Of a stretch of 11,758 nucleotides of DNA, positions 6,211 to 11,758 are shown piece after piece. The stretch lies in NCBI GenBank assembly GCA_015488565.1, contig WFNQ01000106.1, positions 1 through 11,758 of the forward strand, in the 5' to 3' direction. Source of the stretch: Thiomicrorhabdus sp. (GTDB lineage: Bacteria; Pseudomonadota; Gammaproteobacteria; Thiomicrospirales; Thiomicrospiraceae). Both the position numbers and the translations under genes were made by a program. How positions within the stretch are numbered: the stretch's first letter is position 1; the number at the start of each line of letters is the position of its first letter. The notes under the pieces were generated by a model, which saw only the letters and a list, made by a program, of their open reading frames with translations, did not search any database and was not told the origin of the DNA.

Positions 6211-7809
6211 TTGATTTCAACAGCAAATATCACCATGCAGTTTGGTGAAAAACCCCTTTTTGAAAATATCTCTGTTAAGTTCAGTGAAGGTAAGCGTTAC
6301 GGTTTAATCGGCGCAAATGGGTGTGGTAAATCCACCTTTATGAAAATATTAGGAGGAGACTTAGAGCAGACTGCAGGCGTTGTCAGTATTGGTGAAGACT
6401 TGCGTGTTGGAAAGCTAAAGCAAGATCAATTTGCTTACGAAGAGTACAGCGTGATTGATACCGTTATTATGGGGCAACCAGAGCTGTGGGAAGTGAAGCG
6501 TGAGCGAGATCGTATTTATAGTTTACCAGCCATGTCTGAAACAGAAGGTATGCTGGTCGCCGACTTAGAAATTCAGTTTGGCGAAATGGATGGTTATACC
6601 GCTGAGTCGCGTGCAGGTGAATTGCTTATGGGGTTGGAAATTCCCGTTGAACAACACTATGGCCCCATGAGTGAAGTGGCGCCAGGTTGGAAGCTACGTG
6701 TACTATTGGCGCAAGCGCTGTTCTCAGACCCAGATATTTTATTATTGGATGAGCCAACCAACAACTTGGATATTAATACCATTCGTTGGTTAGAAACCGT
6801 TTTAAATGAACGTAAAAGCACTATGGTTATTATTTCGCATGATCGTCACTTCTTAAACAGTGTCTGTACTCACATGGCCGATTTAGATTATGGCGAACTA
6901 CGTGTTTACCCAGGAAACTACGATCAATACATGACCGCTGCGGCCATGATTCAAGATCAAATACATTCAGACAATGCTAAAAAGCAAACGCAAATTAACG
7001 ATCTTAAGAGTTTTGTCAGTCGTTTTTCAGCGAATGCCTCTAAAGCAAAACAGGCCACGTCTCGTGCCAAATTGTTGGATAAAATTGAACTGACCGAAGT
7101 GAAAGCCTCTAGTCGTGTAAACCCCTTTATTCGTTTTGAGCAAGATAAAAAATTATTTCGTTCTGCATTGGAAATTGAAAAATTGGATAAAACCTACACC
7201 AATGAAGGCGCAGCAAATGACGTGCTTAAAAACTTAAATATGATGATTGAAGTGGAAGAGCGTTTGGCCGTTATCGGGCCCAATGGTTCTGGTAAAACGA
7301 CGTTATTAAAATGTTTAATGGGTGATACCGACGTGACTTCAGGTACTGTGAAATGGTCTGAAAATGTAAAATTAGGTTATTACGCACAAGATCACGCGTC
7401 TGATTTTGAAGAAGATATGACCTTAATTGATTGGATGAGCCAATGGAAGCAAGAAAGCGACGATGAACAAGCCATTCGTGGAGTCTTAGGTCGTTTATTG
7501 TTCTCACAAAAAGACATCACCAAGTCGGTTAAAGTCCTTTCAGGGGGCGAGCAAGGCCGAATGCTATTTGGTAAACTGATGCTGCAAAAACCCAATGTTT
7601 TAATTATGGATGAGCCAACCAACCACTTGGATATGGAGTCCATTGAATCATTAAATCAAGCGATGGTGGACTTTCCTGGCACCATTATTTTTGTCTCGCA
7701 CGACAGAGAGTTTGTCTCCTCATTAGCCACGCGCGTACTTGTCTTAAGCGAAGATGGACATCTTGATTTTAGAGGGGACTATGAGTCTTATTTGGGCACG
7801 TTGAATTAA
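6211..7809 (+). CDS. ybiT: ABC-F family ATPase YbiT
   Basis: YbiT is a soluble ABC-F ATPase with two nucleotide-binding domains and no membrane part. Family members bind the ribosomal E site and modulate translation. At 532 aa it aligns almost end to end with E. coli YbiT. Domain 1 has Walker A GANGCGKST at 34-42, the YbiT-specific degenerate signature EVAPGWKLR in place of LSGGQ, Walker B ILLLDEP with D180/E181, and the SHDRH switch at 209-213. A charged linker follows (about 250-300, SFVSRFSANASKAKQATSRAK). Domain 2 has Walker A GPNGSGKTT at 356-364, LSGGE at 443-447, Walker B with D467/E468, and SHDRE. The start codon is TTG: AGGA at 6200-6203 is seven bases away, and the resulting N terminus (MISTANITMQF) matches E. 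coli YbiT (MLVSSNVTMQF), whereas the next ATG (6235) would remove the conserved first residues. Confidence 0.96.
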   Translation: MISTANITMQFGEKPLFENISVKFSEGKRYGLIGANGCGKSTFMKILGGDLEQTAGVVSIGEDLRVGKLKQDQFAYEEYSVIDTVIMGQPELWEVKRERDRIYSLPAMSETEGMLVADLEIQFGEMDGYTAESRAGELLMGLEIPVEQHYGPMSEVAPGWKLRVLLAQALFSDPDILLLDEPTNNLDINTIRWLETVLNERKSTMVIISHDRHFLNSVCTHMADLDYGELRVYPGNYDQYMTAAAMIQDQIHSDNAKKQTQINDLKSFVSRFSANASKAKQATSRAKLLDKIELTEVKASSRVNPFIRFEQDKKLFRSALEIEKLDKTYTNEGAANDVLKNLNMMIEVEERLAVIGPNGSGKTTLLKCLMGDTDVTSGTVKWSENVKLGYYAQDHASDFEEDMTLIDWMSQWKQESDDEQAIRGVLGRLLFSQKDITKSVKVLSGGEQGRMLFGKLMLQKPNVLIMDEPTNHLDMESIESLNQAMVDFPGTIIFVSHDREFVSSLATRVLVLSEDGHLDFRGDYESYLGTLN

Positions 7810-7812
7810 ATA

Positions 7813-7971
7813 CCCAAATCCTTACATAGAAACACAAATCTAGCTCACCCCTTTGAAAAACCTAGTATTTTAAAATACTTCACCGAACCTATGGGTGCGA
7901 CTGCATATTTAAAAACACTAGGTTTTCCAAATGCTTACACTATTTTTCACGTTTCTATGTAAGGATTTGGG
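7813..7971. mobile_element. MITE-like element, 159 bp, inverted termini, captured by lysR 3' end
   Basis: The two ends are perfect 21-bp inverted repeats (7813-7833 and 7951-7971; outer end CCCAAATCC, inner end TAGAAAC). A second nested inverted pair lies inside (about 7857-7871 with 7912-7926, sharing AAAACCTAGT), with weaker pairing between the two, so most of the element can fold as one long hairpin. The left loop part holds a perfect 16-bp palindrome (7864-7879). The element is flanked on both sides by AAATA (7808-7812 and 7972-7976), a candidate 5-bp target duplication. It encodes no transposase, as expected for a non-autonomous miniature element. Its left end begins three bases after the ybiT stop, and its right end lies inside lysR. 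The transposon family is unknown to me. No second copy is in the window. A large hairpin of other origin is the alternative, since AT-rich flanks make a 5-bp match easier by chance. Confidence 0.7.
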
Positions 7972-8895
7972 AAATAAATCACGATCCCATTGATTAACAT
8001 CGCCTGTCAAAGGTCGAAAATGTTCAATGGCCAAATCTACAAACGTTCTCACTTTGGCGGATAGGTGACGGTTGGAAGGGTAGAGCAAAGAAATATCTTT
8101 TGGGGGTGGCCGCCAATCATCTAATATTATTTCTGCGGTTCTTTTTCGAATTGCGTCTCCTATAATGAACGTGGGTAAACATGCGATCCCCATGCCATTA
8201 ATGAGTGCATCACAAATAAGGCTACCATTATTGGCATAGAGTGGCCCCTTGACCTGTATTTGTTGTTTTTTTCCATCTTTATTTTCAACTTCCCAGTTTT
8301 TAACAGAATCGCTATAGGCATACAAAAGACATGGGTGATTTTTTAAGTCACTGGGCGTTTTGGGCCGGCCGTTTTTTTGTAAATAATCGGGCGATGCACA
8401 CATTACAATATGGCAGGTGGCTAATTTTCTGACAATCAGTGTGGAGTCTTTGAGTGTAGCAATACGTAGCGCAAGGTCATAGCCCTCTTCAACGAGATCA
8501 ATCTGGCGGTCATGCAGGGTTAAGTCAATTTTCATTTTAGGGTATTTTTTTTGGTATTTTGCGAGTAACTCTCCTAGGTAGTGTCCTCCAAAAGACATTG
8601 GAGCATTTATCTTGAGTGTGCCATGTGGCTCGGTGGTTAACCCTGTTACGGCACACTCGGCCTCTTTAACCGATTCTAATATTTGTTTTGCCCGTTCATA
8701 AAAGGCGATGCCTGCTTCGGTAGGCGTTAAGCGTCGGGTGGTTCGATTAAGTAATCGTCCACCTAAGTGTGCCTCTAATTTAGCTAATTGTTTGCTGACA
8801 GTCCCTTTAGAAAGATTTAAGTTATCCGCTGCAATGCTGAGTTGTCCTGACTCAACAATGTGACAATATAGATTCATGGCACTTAATTTATCCAT
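7918..8895 (-). CDS. LysR-type transcriptional regulator (CrgA/DsdC-like subgroup) with element-derived tail
   Basis: The 325-aa protein has an N-terminal winged helix-turn-helix (about residues 18-60: LSIAADNLNLSKGTVSKQL, then LGGRLLNRTTRRLTPTEAG) and a LysR substrate-binding domain from about 92 (HGTLKINAP...) through CLPTFIIGDAI. The start ATG has AAGG five to six bases upstream on this strand. It is divergent from the azoR-type gene by 123 nt, so it is the likely regulator of that run, and an LTTR-type dyad lies between them. Residues 309-325 (PKSLHRN...SIWKT) and the stop are encoded entirely within the inverted-repeat element at 7813-7971, and the native-looking part ends at DRDLF. Without the element the frame would run 12 more codons into antisense ybiT, stopping at 7769-7771. 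Inducer unknown; by context perhaps a quinone or electrophile. Confidence 0.93.
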   Translation of the reverse strand: MDKLSAMNLYCHIVESGQLSIAADNLNLSKGTVSKQLAKLEAHLGGRLLNRTTRRLTPTEAGIAFYERAKQILESVKEAECAVTGLTTEPHGTLKINAPMSFGGHYLGELLAKYQKKYPKMKIDLTLHDRQIDLVEEGYDLALRIATLKDSTLIVRKLATCHIVMCASPDYLQKNGRPKTPSDLKNHPCLLYAYSDSVKNWEVENKDGKKQQIQVKGPLYANNGSLICDALINGMGIACLPTFIIGDAIRKRTAEIILDDWRPPPKDISLLYPSNRHLSAKVRTFVDLAIEHFRPLTGDVNQWDRDLFPKSLHRNVKNSVSIWKT

Positions 8896-8909
8896 TTTAG
8901 CCTTTTTTT

Positions 8910-8932
8910 ATTGTTTCCTCTGTGGAATCAAT
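8910..8932. promoter_or_regulatory. Probable LysR-family operator
   Basis: Arms ATTGTTTCC (8910-8918) and GGAATCAAT (8924-8932) are inverted repeats matching at 8 of 9 positions with a 5-nt spacer. Their inner part, TTCC-N5-GGAA, is a 13-bp T-N11-A box, the LysR-family recognition geometry. The centre (8921) is 26 nt upstream of the lysR start and about 65 bp upstream of the transcription start inferred for the divergent operon, the standard position for an LTTR recognition site. It would serve both autorepression and activation. Confidence 0.65.
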
Positions 8933-8950
8933 AAGTTTATTTTTTGCTTA

Positions 8951-8979
8951 TTTATTCTTCTTGTGCTGTTTTATATACT
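8951..8979 (+). promoter_or_regulatory. Probable activator-dependent promoter of the azoR-pirin-b561-yceI run
   Basis: A good -10, TATACT (8974-8979), has only a weak -35, TTTATT (8951-8956), at 17-nt spacing. A strong -10 with a poor -35 is typical for promoters needing a LysR activator. Transcription would start near 8986. Confidence 0.45.
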
Positions 8980-9018
8980 AACCTTTACTAAATTAACAAG
9001 CAATGACAGGCGTTAAAG

Positions 9019-9630
9019 ATGATAGCAAAAATGATATTACATATTAATTCAAGTGGGCGTTATACAGACTCAATTACTCGACACGTTTCTGATTTGGTTG
9101 TTGAACATTTAAAGGGAGATAACGTCTTACAAGGAGTGATCAAACGAGACGTTGCAAAGGGGTTGCCTTTTGTTAATGAAGCTTGGATCAACGCTAATTT
9201 TATGGCACCACCTGAGCGAACAGAAGCGCAAAAAATGCTACTCCATTTTTCAGATGAATTAGTGGCAGAGCTAAAAGCGTCAGATTATATTGTGATTGCA
9301 TCGCCTATTTATAATTTCAGTATTCCAGCTGCTTTAAAGGCATGGATTGACTTAATTGCTAGAGCTGGTCTTACGTTTCGTTATACCGAAAATGGGCCTG
9401 TTGGTTTGTTAGAAAATAAAAAAGCGATTGTTGTCATGGCATCTGGTGGTGTATCAATTGGTAGTGAAATGGATATGGCATCCAGTTATCTTAAACTTGT
9501 ACTGGGGTTTATTGGTATTCACGATGTAACCATTATTGATGCCTCGACCATTGACTGTTTGGGTGATGATGAAAAATTACATAGTGTAAAATCTCAAATA
9601 TCAGGGCTTATTGAGCTAACAGGCTACTAG
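9019..9630 (+). CDS. azoR: FMN-dependent NADH:quinone/azo reductase (AzoR family)
   Basis: AzoR-type enzymes are cytoplasmic flavodoxin-fold dimers that use FMN and NAD(P)H for two-electron reduction of quinones (and of azo dyes in vitro), avoiding semiquinone radicals. The 203-aa protein is of normal length. Visible family marks are the FMN phosphate loop region SSGRYTDSITRHV (11-23), SDELVAELKASDYIVIASPIYNFSIP (P96-I-Y-N-F contacts FMN), and LIARAGLTFRYTENGPVGL, almost identical to E. coli AzoR, then LGFIGI. AGG at 9008-9010 is eight bases from the ATG. A second in-frame ATG at 9031 would remove four residues and is possible. It is the first gene of a run of four with gaps of 6 nt or so, divergent from lysR, which suggests induction by quinone or electrophile stress. 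The exact substrate is not shown by sequence. Confidence 0.93.
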   Translation: MIAKMILHINSSGRYTDSITRHVSDLVVEHLKGDNVLQGVIKRDVAKGLPFVNEAWINANFMAPPERTEAQKMLLHFSDELVAELKASDYIVIASPIYNFSIPAALKAWIDLIARAGLTFRYTENGPVGLLENKKAIVVMASGGVSIGSEMDMASSYLKLVLGFIGIHDVTIIDASTIDCLGDDEKLHSVKSQISGLIELTGY

Positions 9631-9636
9631 AGAAAA

Positions 9637-10323
9637 ATGACTCGAATAACACAGCAAAAAAAACTACAGCGAGATAGCTTGCGAAAAGGCGGTTTCGCGG
9701 GTCTTTTAGAGCATCGTCTTGTTAAAAGTCCAAGGGTATTTGGTTCCTCAGCAAATGATGATGGCAGTTGGCCCGGTGTAGAAAACTTTGTTTATCTAGC
9801 GGATGCACGTTTTATGCCACATGGTGAAACTCGTATGCATAGTCATGATGAAATTGATGTTATTTCCATCATGGTTGATGGCAATATTTCTCATGAAGGC
9901 TCTTTAGAAGAAGGTGAAAACTTAAGTGCAAATGACGTGCAAGTGCAACGTGCAGGCGGAGAAGGTTTTTCACACAATGAAGTAAACCCAGATGATGATT
10001 GGAATCGAATGGTTCAAATATGGGTATTGCCAGAAGTCGCAGGACAGCCTGCAAGTTATAAGGTTTATCGTTTAAAGCAAGGTAAATCCACAAGGGTGTA
10101 TGGGGGCTGCGAAAGTGAAAATGAATTTCCTTCCAAAACTCAGATAAATGTGGCACTTTTACAAAAAGATGAACAAGTTAAACTGGACGGTGAATATATC
10201 CTATACCTTACGAAAGGAATCGGGTTAGCGAATGATGATCAGGTGACTGATGGCGATATGATTTCGGGTGAACATTTAACGTTTACTGCGTTAGAAAATG
10301 TGCAGTTAATTATTATTCAGTAA
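9637..10323 (+). CDS. Pirin family protein (bicupin, YhaK-like)
   Basis: The 228-aa protein fits the pirin family of two-domain cupins, some of which (YhiW/YhaK and human pirin relatives) show quercetinase activity or act as redox sensors. The N-terminal cupin carries a plausible metal site: H68-x-H70 in MHSHDEID and H113-x-E115 in FSHNEVNP, the four-ligand pattern of metal-bound pirins. VISIMVDGNISHEGSL and DVQVQRAGGEGFSHNE match the usual pirin core. The C-terminal cupin (about 140-228) has degenerate ligands, as is usual. It starts 6 nt after the azoR stop, with a GAGA-type ribosome site at 9630-9633, so co-transcription is near certain. Role in breaking down or sensing aromatic quinones is inferred from its neighbours. 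Confidence 0.88.
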   Translation: MTRITQQKKLQRDSLRKGGFAGLLEHRLVKSPRVFGSSANDDGSWPGVENFVYLADARFMPHGETRMHSHDEIDVISIMVDGNISHEGSLEEGENLSANDVQVQRAGGEGFSHNEVNPDDDWNRMVQIWVLPEVAGQPASYKVYRLKQGKSTRVYGGCESENEFPSKTQINVALLQKDEQVKLDGEYILYLTKGIGLANDDQVTDGDMISGEHLTFTALENVQLIIIQ

Positions 10324-10327
10324 GTAA

Positions 10328-10338
10328 GGGGGGGGGGG
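10328..10338 (+). repeat. Eleven-G tract in the ribosome-binding region of the cytochrome b561 gene
   Basis: Eleven G in a row end in AG, giving GGAG (10337-10340) five bases before the ATG at 10346. The run itself extends the Shine-Dalgarno upstream. Length changes would not alter SD-to-ATG spacing, only the distance from the pirin stop (10321-10323). G9 plus AGAAAATA is repeated exactly in tadA (334-350). Confidence 0.8.
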
Positions 10339-10345
10339 AGAAAAT

Positions 10346-10924
10346 ATGTGGTTTTTTGATAGCCATAAACGCTATGGAATAATAACCATTTTTTTACACT
10401 GGATAATGGCGTTTTTAATTATTGGCTTGTTTGTATTGGGTGCGTATATGGTTACTTTGACGTATTACAATCCATGGTATAACCGAGCGTTATGGTGGCA
10501 TGATAGTCTTGGCATGGTTGTTTTTGGTTTATTAATGATTCGTCTAGCTTGGATACTGAATAACACTCGTCCTGCACCATTGAAAACGTATAAAAAAATA
10601 GAAATAAAAGCCGCAAAATATGCACATATTCTATTTTATATTTTGCTCTTAATTATTTGTATCAGCGGTTATTTAATTTCCACGGCAAAAGGGGCAAGTA
10701 TTGAGGTTTTTAATGGGTTTAATATTCCATCGATGATTACGCTCCAAGAAATACAAGCCGATATGGTTGGTAATATTCATGAACGAGCCTCCTATCTGTT
10801 GCTTGTTCTGTTTGTTGTGCATGTTATTGCGGCATTGAAGCACCATTTTTTGGATAAAGATATTACCTTTGTTCGAATGTTAAACCCAAATATTTTAATA
10901 AAATCAAAGGAAAAAACGAAATGA
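10346..10924 (+). CDS. Cytochrome b561 (CybB/YceJ family)
   Basis: This is a four-helix inner-membrane di-heme b cytochrome that exchanges electrons with the quinone pool (E. coli CybB is a superoxide:ubiquinone oxidoreductase). Of 192 aa, predicted membrane segments are about 12-36, 50-72, 92-114 and 147-167. Candidate heme ligands H18 (FLHWIMAF), H52 (WWHDSLG), H94 (YAHILFY) and H159 (VVHVIAALKHH) fall in or at the helices as in the family. GYLIST between helices 3 and 4 is also typical. It starts 22 nt after the pirin gene behind a G-rich ribosome site and overlaps yceI by ATGA at 10921. The pairing with yceI is the same as E. coli yceJ-yceI, which supports the family assignment; which paralog (CybB or YceJ) is not settled. 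Confidence 0.92.
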   Translation: MWFFDSHKRYGIITIFLHWIMAFLIIGLFVLGAYMVTLTYYNPWYNRALWWHDSLGMVVFGLLMIRLAWILNNTRPAPLKTYKKIEIKAAKYAHILFYILLLIICISGYLISTAKGASIEVFNGFNIPSMITLQEIQADMVGNIHERASYLLLVLFVVHVIAALKHHFLDKDITFVRMLNPNILIKSKEKTK

Positions 10925-11499
10925 AACGTATTTATACTGCACTATTCGTACTTAGCTTAGCGGCGACTAACGTGATGGCTGATGACTACATTATCGATAA
11001 AAAAGGTATGCACGCCTCAATAAATTTTAAGATATCTCATCTTGGTTTTAGCTGGCTGAGAGGTCGTTTTAATGATTTTGATGGTCACTTTAGCTATGAC
11101 AAAGCCCAACCTGAAAATGCAAAAATAGAGGTTACTATCAAGACGAGTAGCATTGACAGCAATCATGCTAAAAGAGACAAGCATTTACGTGGACAGGATT
11201 TTTTAAACACAGATAAATATCCAGAAGCCAAATTTATAAGCCACTCTTTTGTACAAGAAAAAGATGGCTCGGGAATACTAAAAGGAGATTTTACCTTACG
11301 TGGTGTGACCAAACCTATTTTGATTGAGGTGAAATACATTGGAGAAGGAAAAGACCCGTGGGGTGGTTATCGTATAGGCTTTGAAGGAACGGCCAAAATT
11401 GCGCTTGCGGACTATGGCATTGTTTATGACCTTGGCTCGACAGCCAAAGAGCTGGAGTTATTTTTTGAGATTGAAGGTATTCGACAAACTAAACAATAA
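10921..11499 (+). CDS. yceI: Periplasmic YceI family lipid/isoprenoid-binding protein
   Basis: YceI proteins are secreted beta-barrels that hold a polyisoprenoid (octaprenyl/quinone-type) chain in a lipocalin-like pocket. This one has a 20-residue signal peptide (MKR, hydrophobic core, VMA before D21) and a full YceI domain: YIIDKKGMHASINFKISHLGFSWLRGRF, then IDSNHAKRDKHLRGQDFLNTDKYPEAKF, GDFTLRGVTKPI and the closing strand ELELFFEIEG. Length 192 aa is typical. Its ATG overlaps the b561 stop as ATGA, so the pair is translationally linked. In E. coli, yceI is induced at high pH and stress. With a quinone-active membrane cytochrome and a quinone reductase in the same run, handling of quinones or their isoprenoid tails in the periplasm is plausible. 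I see no clear hairpin terminator in the 26 nt before the convergent gene. Confidence 0.95.
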   Translation: MKRIYTALFVLSLAATNVMADDYIIDKKGMHASINFKISHLGFSWLRGRFNDFDGHFSYDKAQPENAKIEVTIKTSSIDSNHAKRDKHLRGQDFLNTDKYPEAKFISHSFVQEKDGSGILKGDFTLRGVTKPILIEVKYIGEGKDPWGGYRIGFEGTAKIALADYGIVYDLGSTAKELELFFEIEGIRQTKQ

Positions 11500-11525
11500 A
11501 TACGGCACTCTTTGCCTAAGGGTCT

Positions 11526-11758
11526 CTACGAATGATTGGCGCCAAATAAATAGGGAAATAAACGTTGTTTCTCTTGCTTTGTTAAATTAGAAACGCATTT
11601 AATGTTGTTTTCTGGAATCTGTTCAGGGTTAGGGTAGTGTTTTAAAACACGTTCTAAGCTGGCTTCTCTAATGAGGTGCAAAATGGGGTAGGGTGCGCGA
11701 TTGGTGAGGTTTTCGGCATCATCGGGTTGTGTGCCACCAAATTGATAGTTGGGGTGAA
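11526..11758 (-). CDS. DUF1415-type protein, C-terminal part (5' end outside window)
   Basis: An open frame enters from the right edge on the minus strand and runs 76 codons to TAG at 11526-11528. The start is outside. The visible part reads HPNYQFGGTQPDDAENLTNR, then APYPILHLIREASLERVL and a terminal IPENNI. This is the hallmark of DUF1415 proteins, recalled from family members with (F)HP-x-Y-x-F, NRSPYPMLHLLRE and IPERN. The family is of unknown function. The end is a little longer than usual after IPENN (KCVSNL...FGANHS). It converges on yceI with a 26-nt gap. Family assignment is from memory of the motif pattern. Confidence 0.75.
   Translation of the reverse strand, partial: HPNYQFGGTQPDDAENLTNRAPYPILHLIREASLERVLKHYPNPEQIPENNIKCVSNLTKQEKQRLFPYLFGANHS

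Noticed and set aside
7813..7971. The long inverted repeat as a bidirectional terminator for ybiT and lysR
   Set aside because: The arms are 117 nt apart, there is no T run directly after either outer arm, and the lysR stop lies inside. It may slow transcription, but exact 21-bp ends and a flanking 5-bp repeat fit a mobile element better.
11381..11590. Plus-strand 69-codon frame overlapping the end of yceI
   Set aside because: It is out of frame with the conserved YceI C terminus and runs over the convergent DUF1415-type gene; no ribosome site or protein motif supports it.

Overview
The window looks like chromosomal DNA from an AT-leaning gammaproteobacterium. Protein sequences such as YbiT, HtpG, TadA, AzoR and the YceJ/YceI-like pair are close to their E. 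coli counterparts. A free-living, motile bacterium of the Thiomicrospira/Hydrogenovibrio kind is my best guess, but that is inference and no marker here proves it. I see twelve confident protein genes (one cut by the right edge), one doubtful 30-codon frame, two good intrinsic terminators, and no tRNA, rRNA or CRISPR array.

Left block (about 27-4052): tadA (tRNA wobble adenosine deaminase), then cheD (receptor deamidase), cheA (chemotaxis kinase) and a small protein with a CheZ-type D-x-x-x-Q phosphatase motif. All are on the + strand and tightly spaced, ending in a strong terminator. tadA has an unusual N-terminal extension made of a duplicated 14-residue unit, plus a nine-G tract in its coding sequence. 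CheD and the CheZ-like protein end in near-identical acidic/aromatic tails.

Middle block (about 4053-7809): htpG (Hsp90) behind a convincing sigma-32 heat-shock promoter and followed by its own terminator, then ybiT, an ABC-F ATPase starting with TTG.

Right block (about 7813-11758): a 159-bp MITE-like element with 21-bp perfect terminal inverted repeats and a 5-bp candidate target duplication lies between ybiT and a convergent lysR gene. It supplies the last 17 codons and the stop of lysR. Divergent from lysR is a tight four-gene run: azoR-type FMN quinone/azo reductase, a pirin-like cupin, a cytochrome b561 and a periplasmic YceI protein. A dyad with LysR-box geometry lies about 65 bp before the inferred transcription start of that run, so the whole set reads as a LysR-controlled quinone/electrophile redox response. 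A convergent DUF1415-type gene enters from the right edge.

The most rewarding oddities are the element-generated LysR tail, the shared CheD/CheZ-like tails, and the palindrome-bearing tandem repeat inside tadA.
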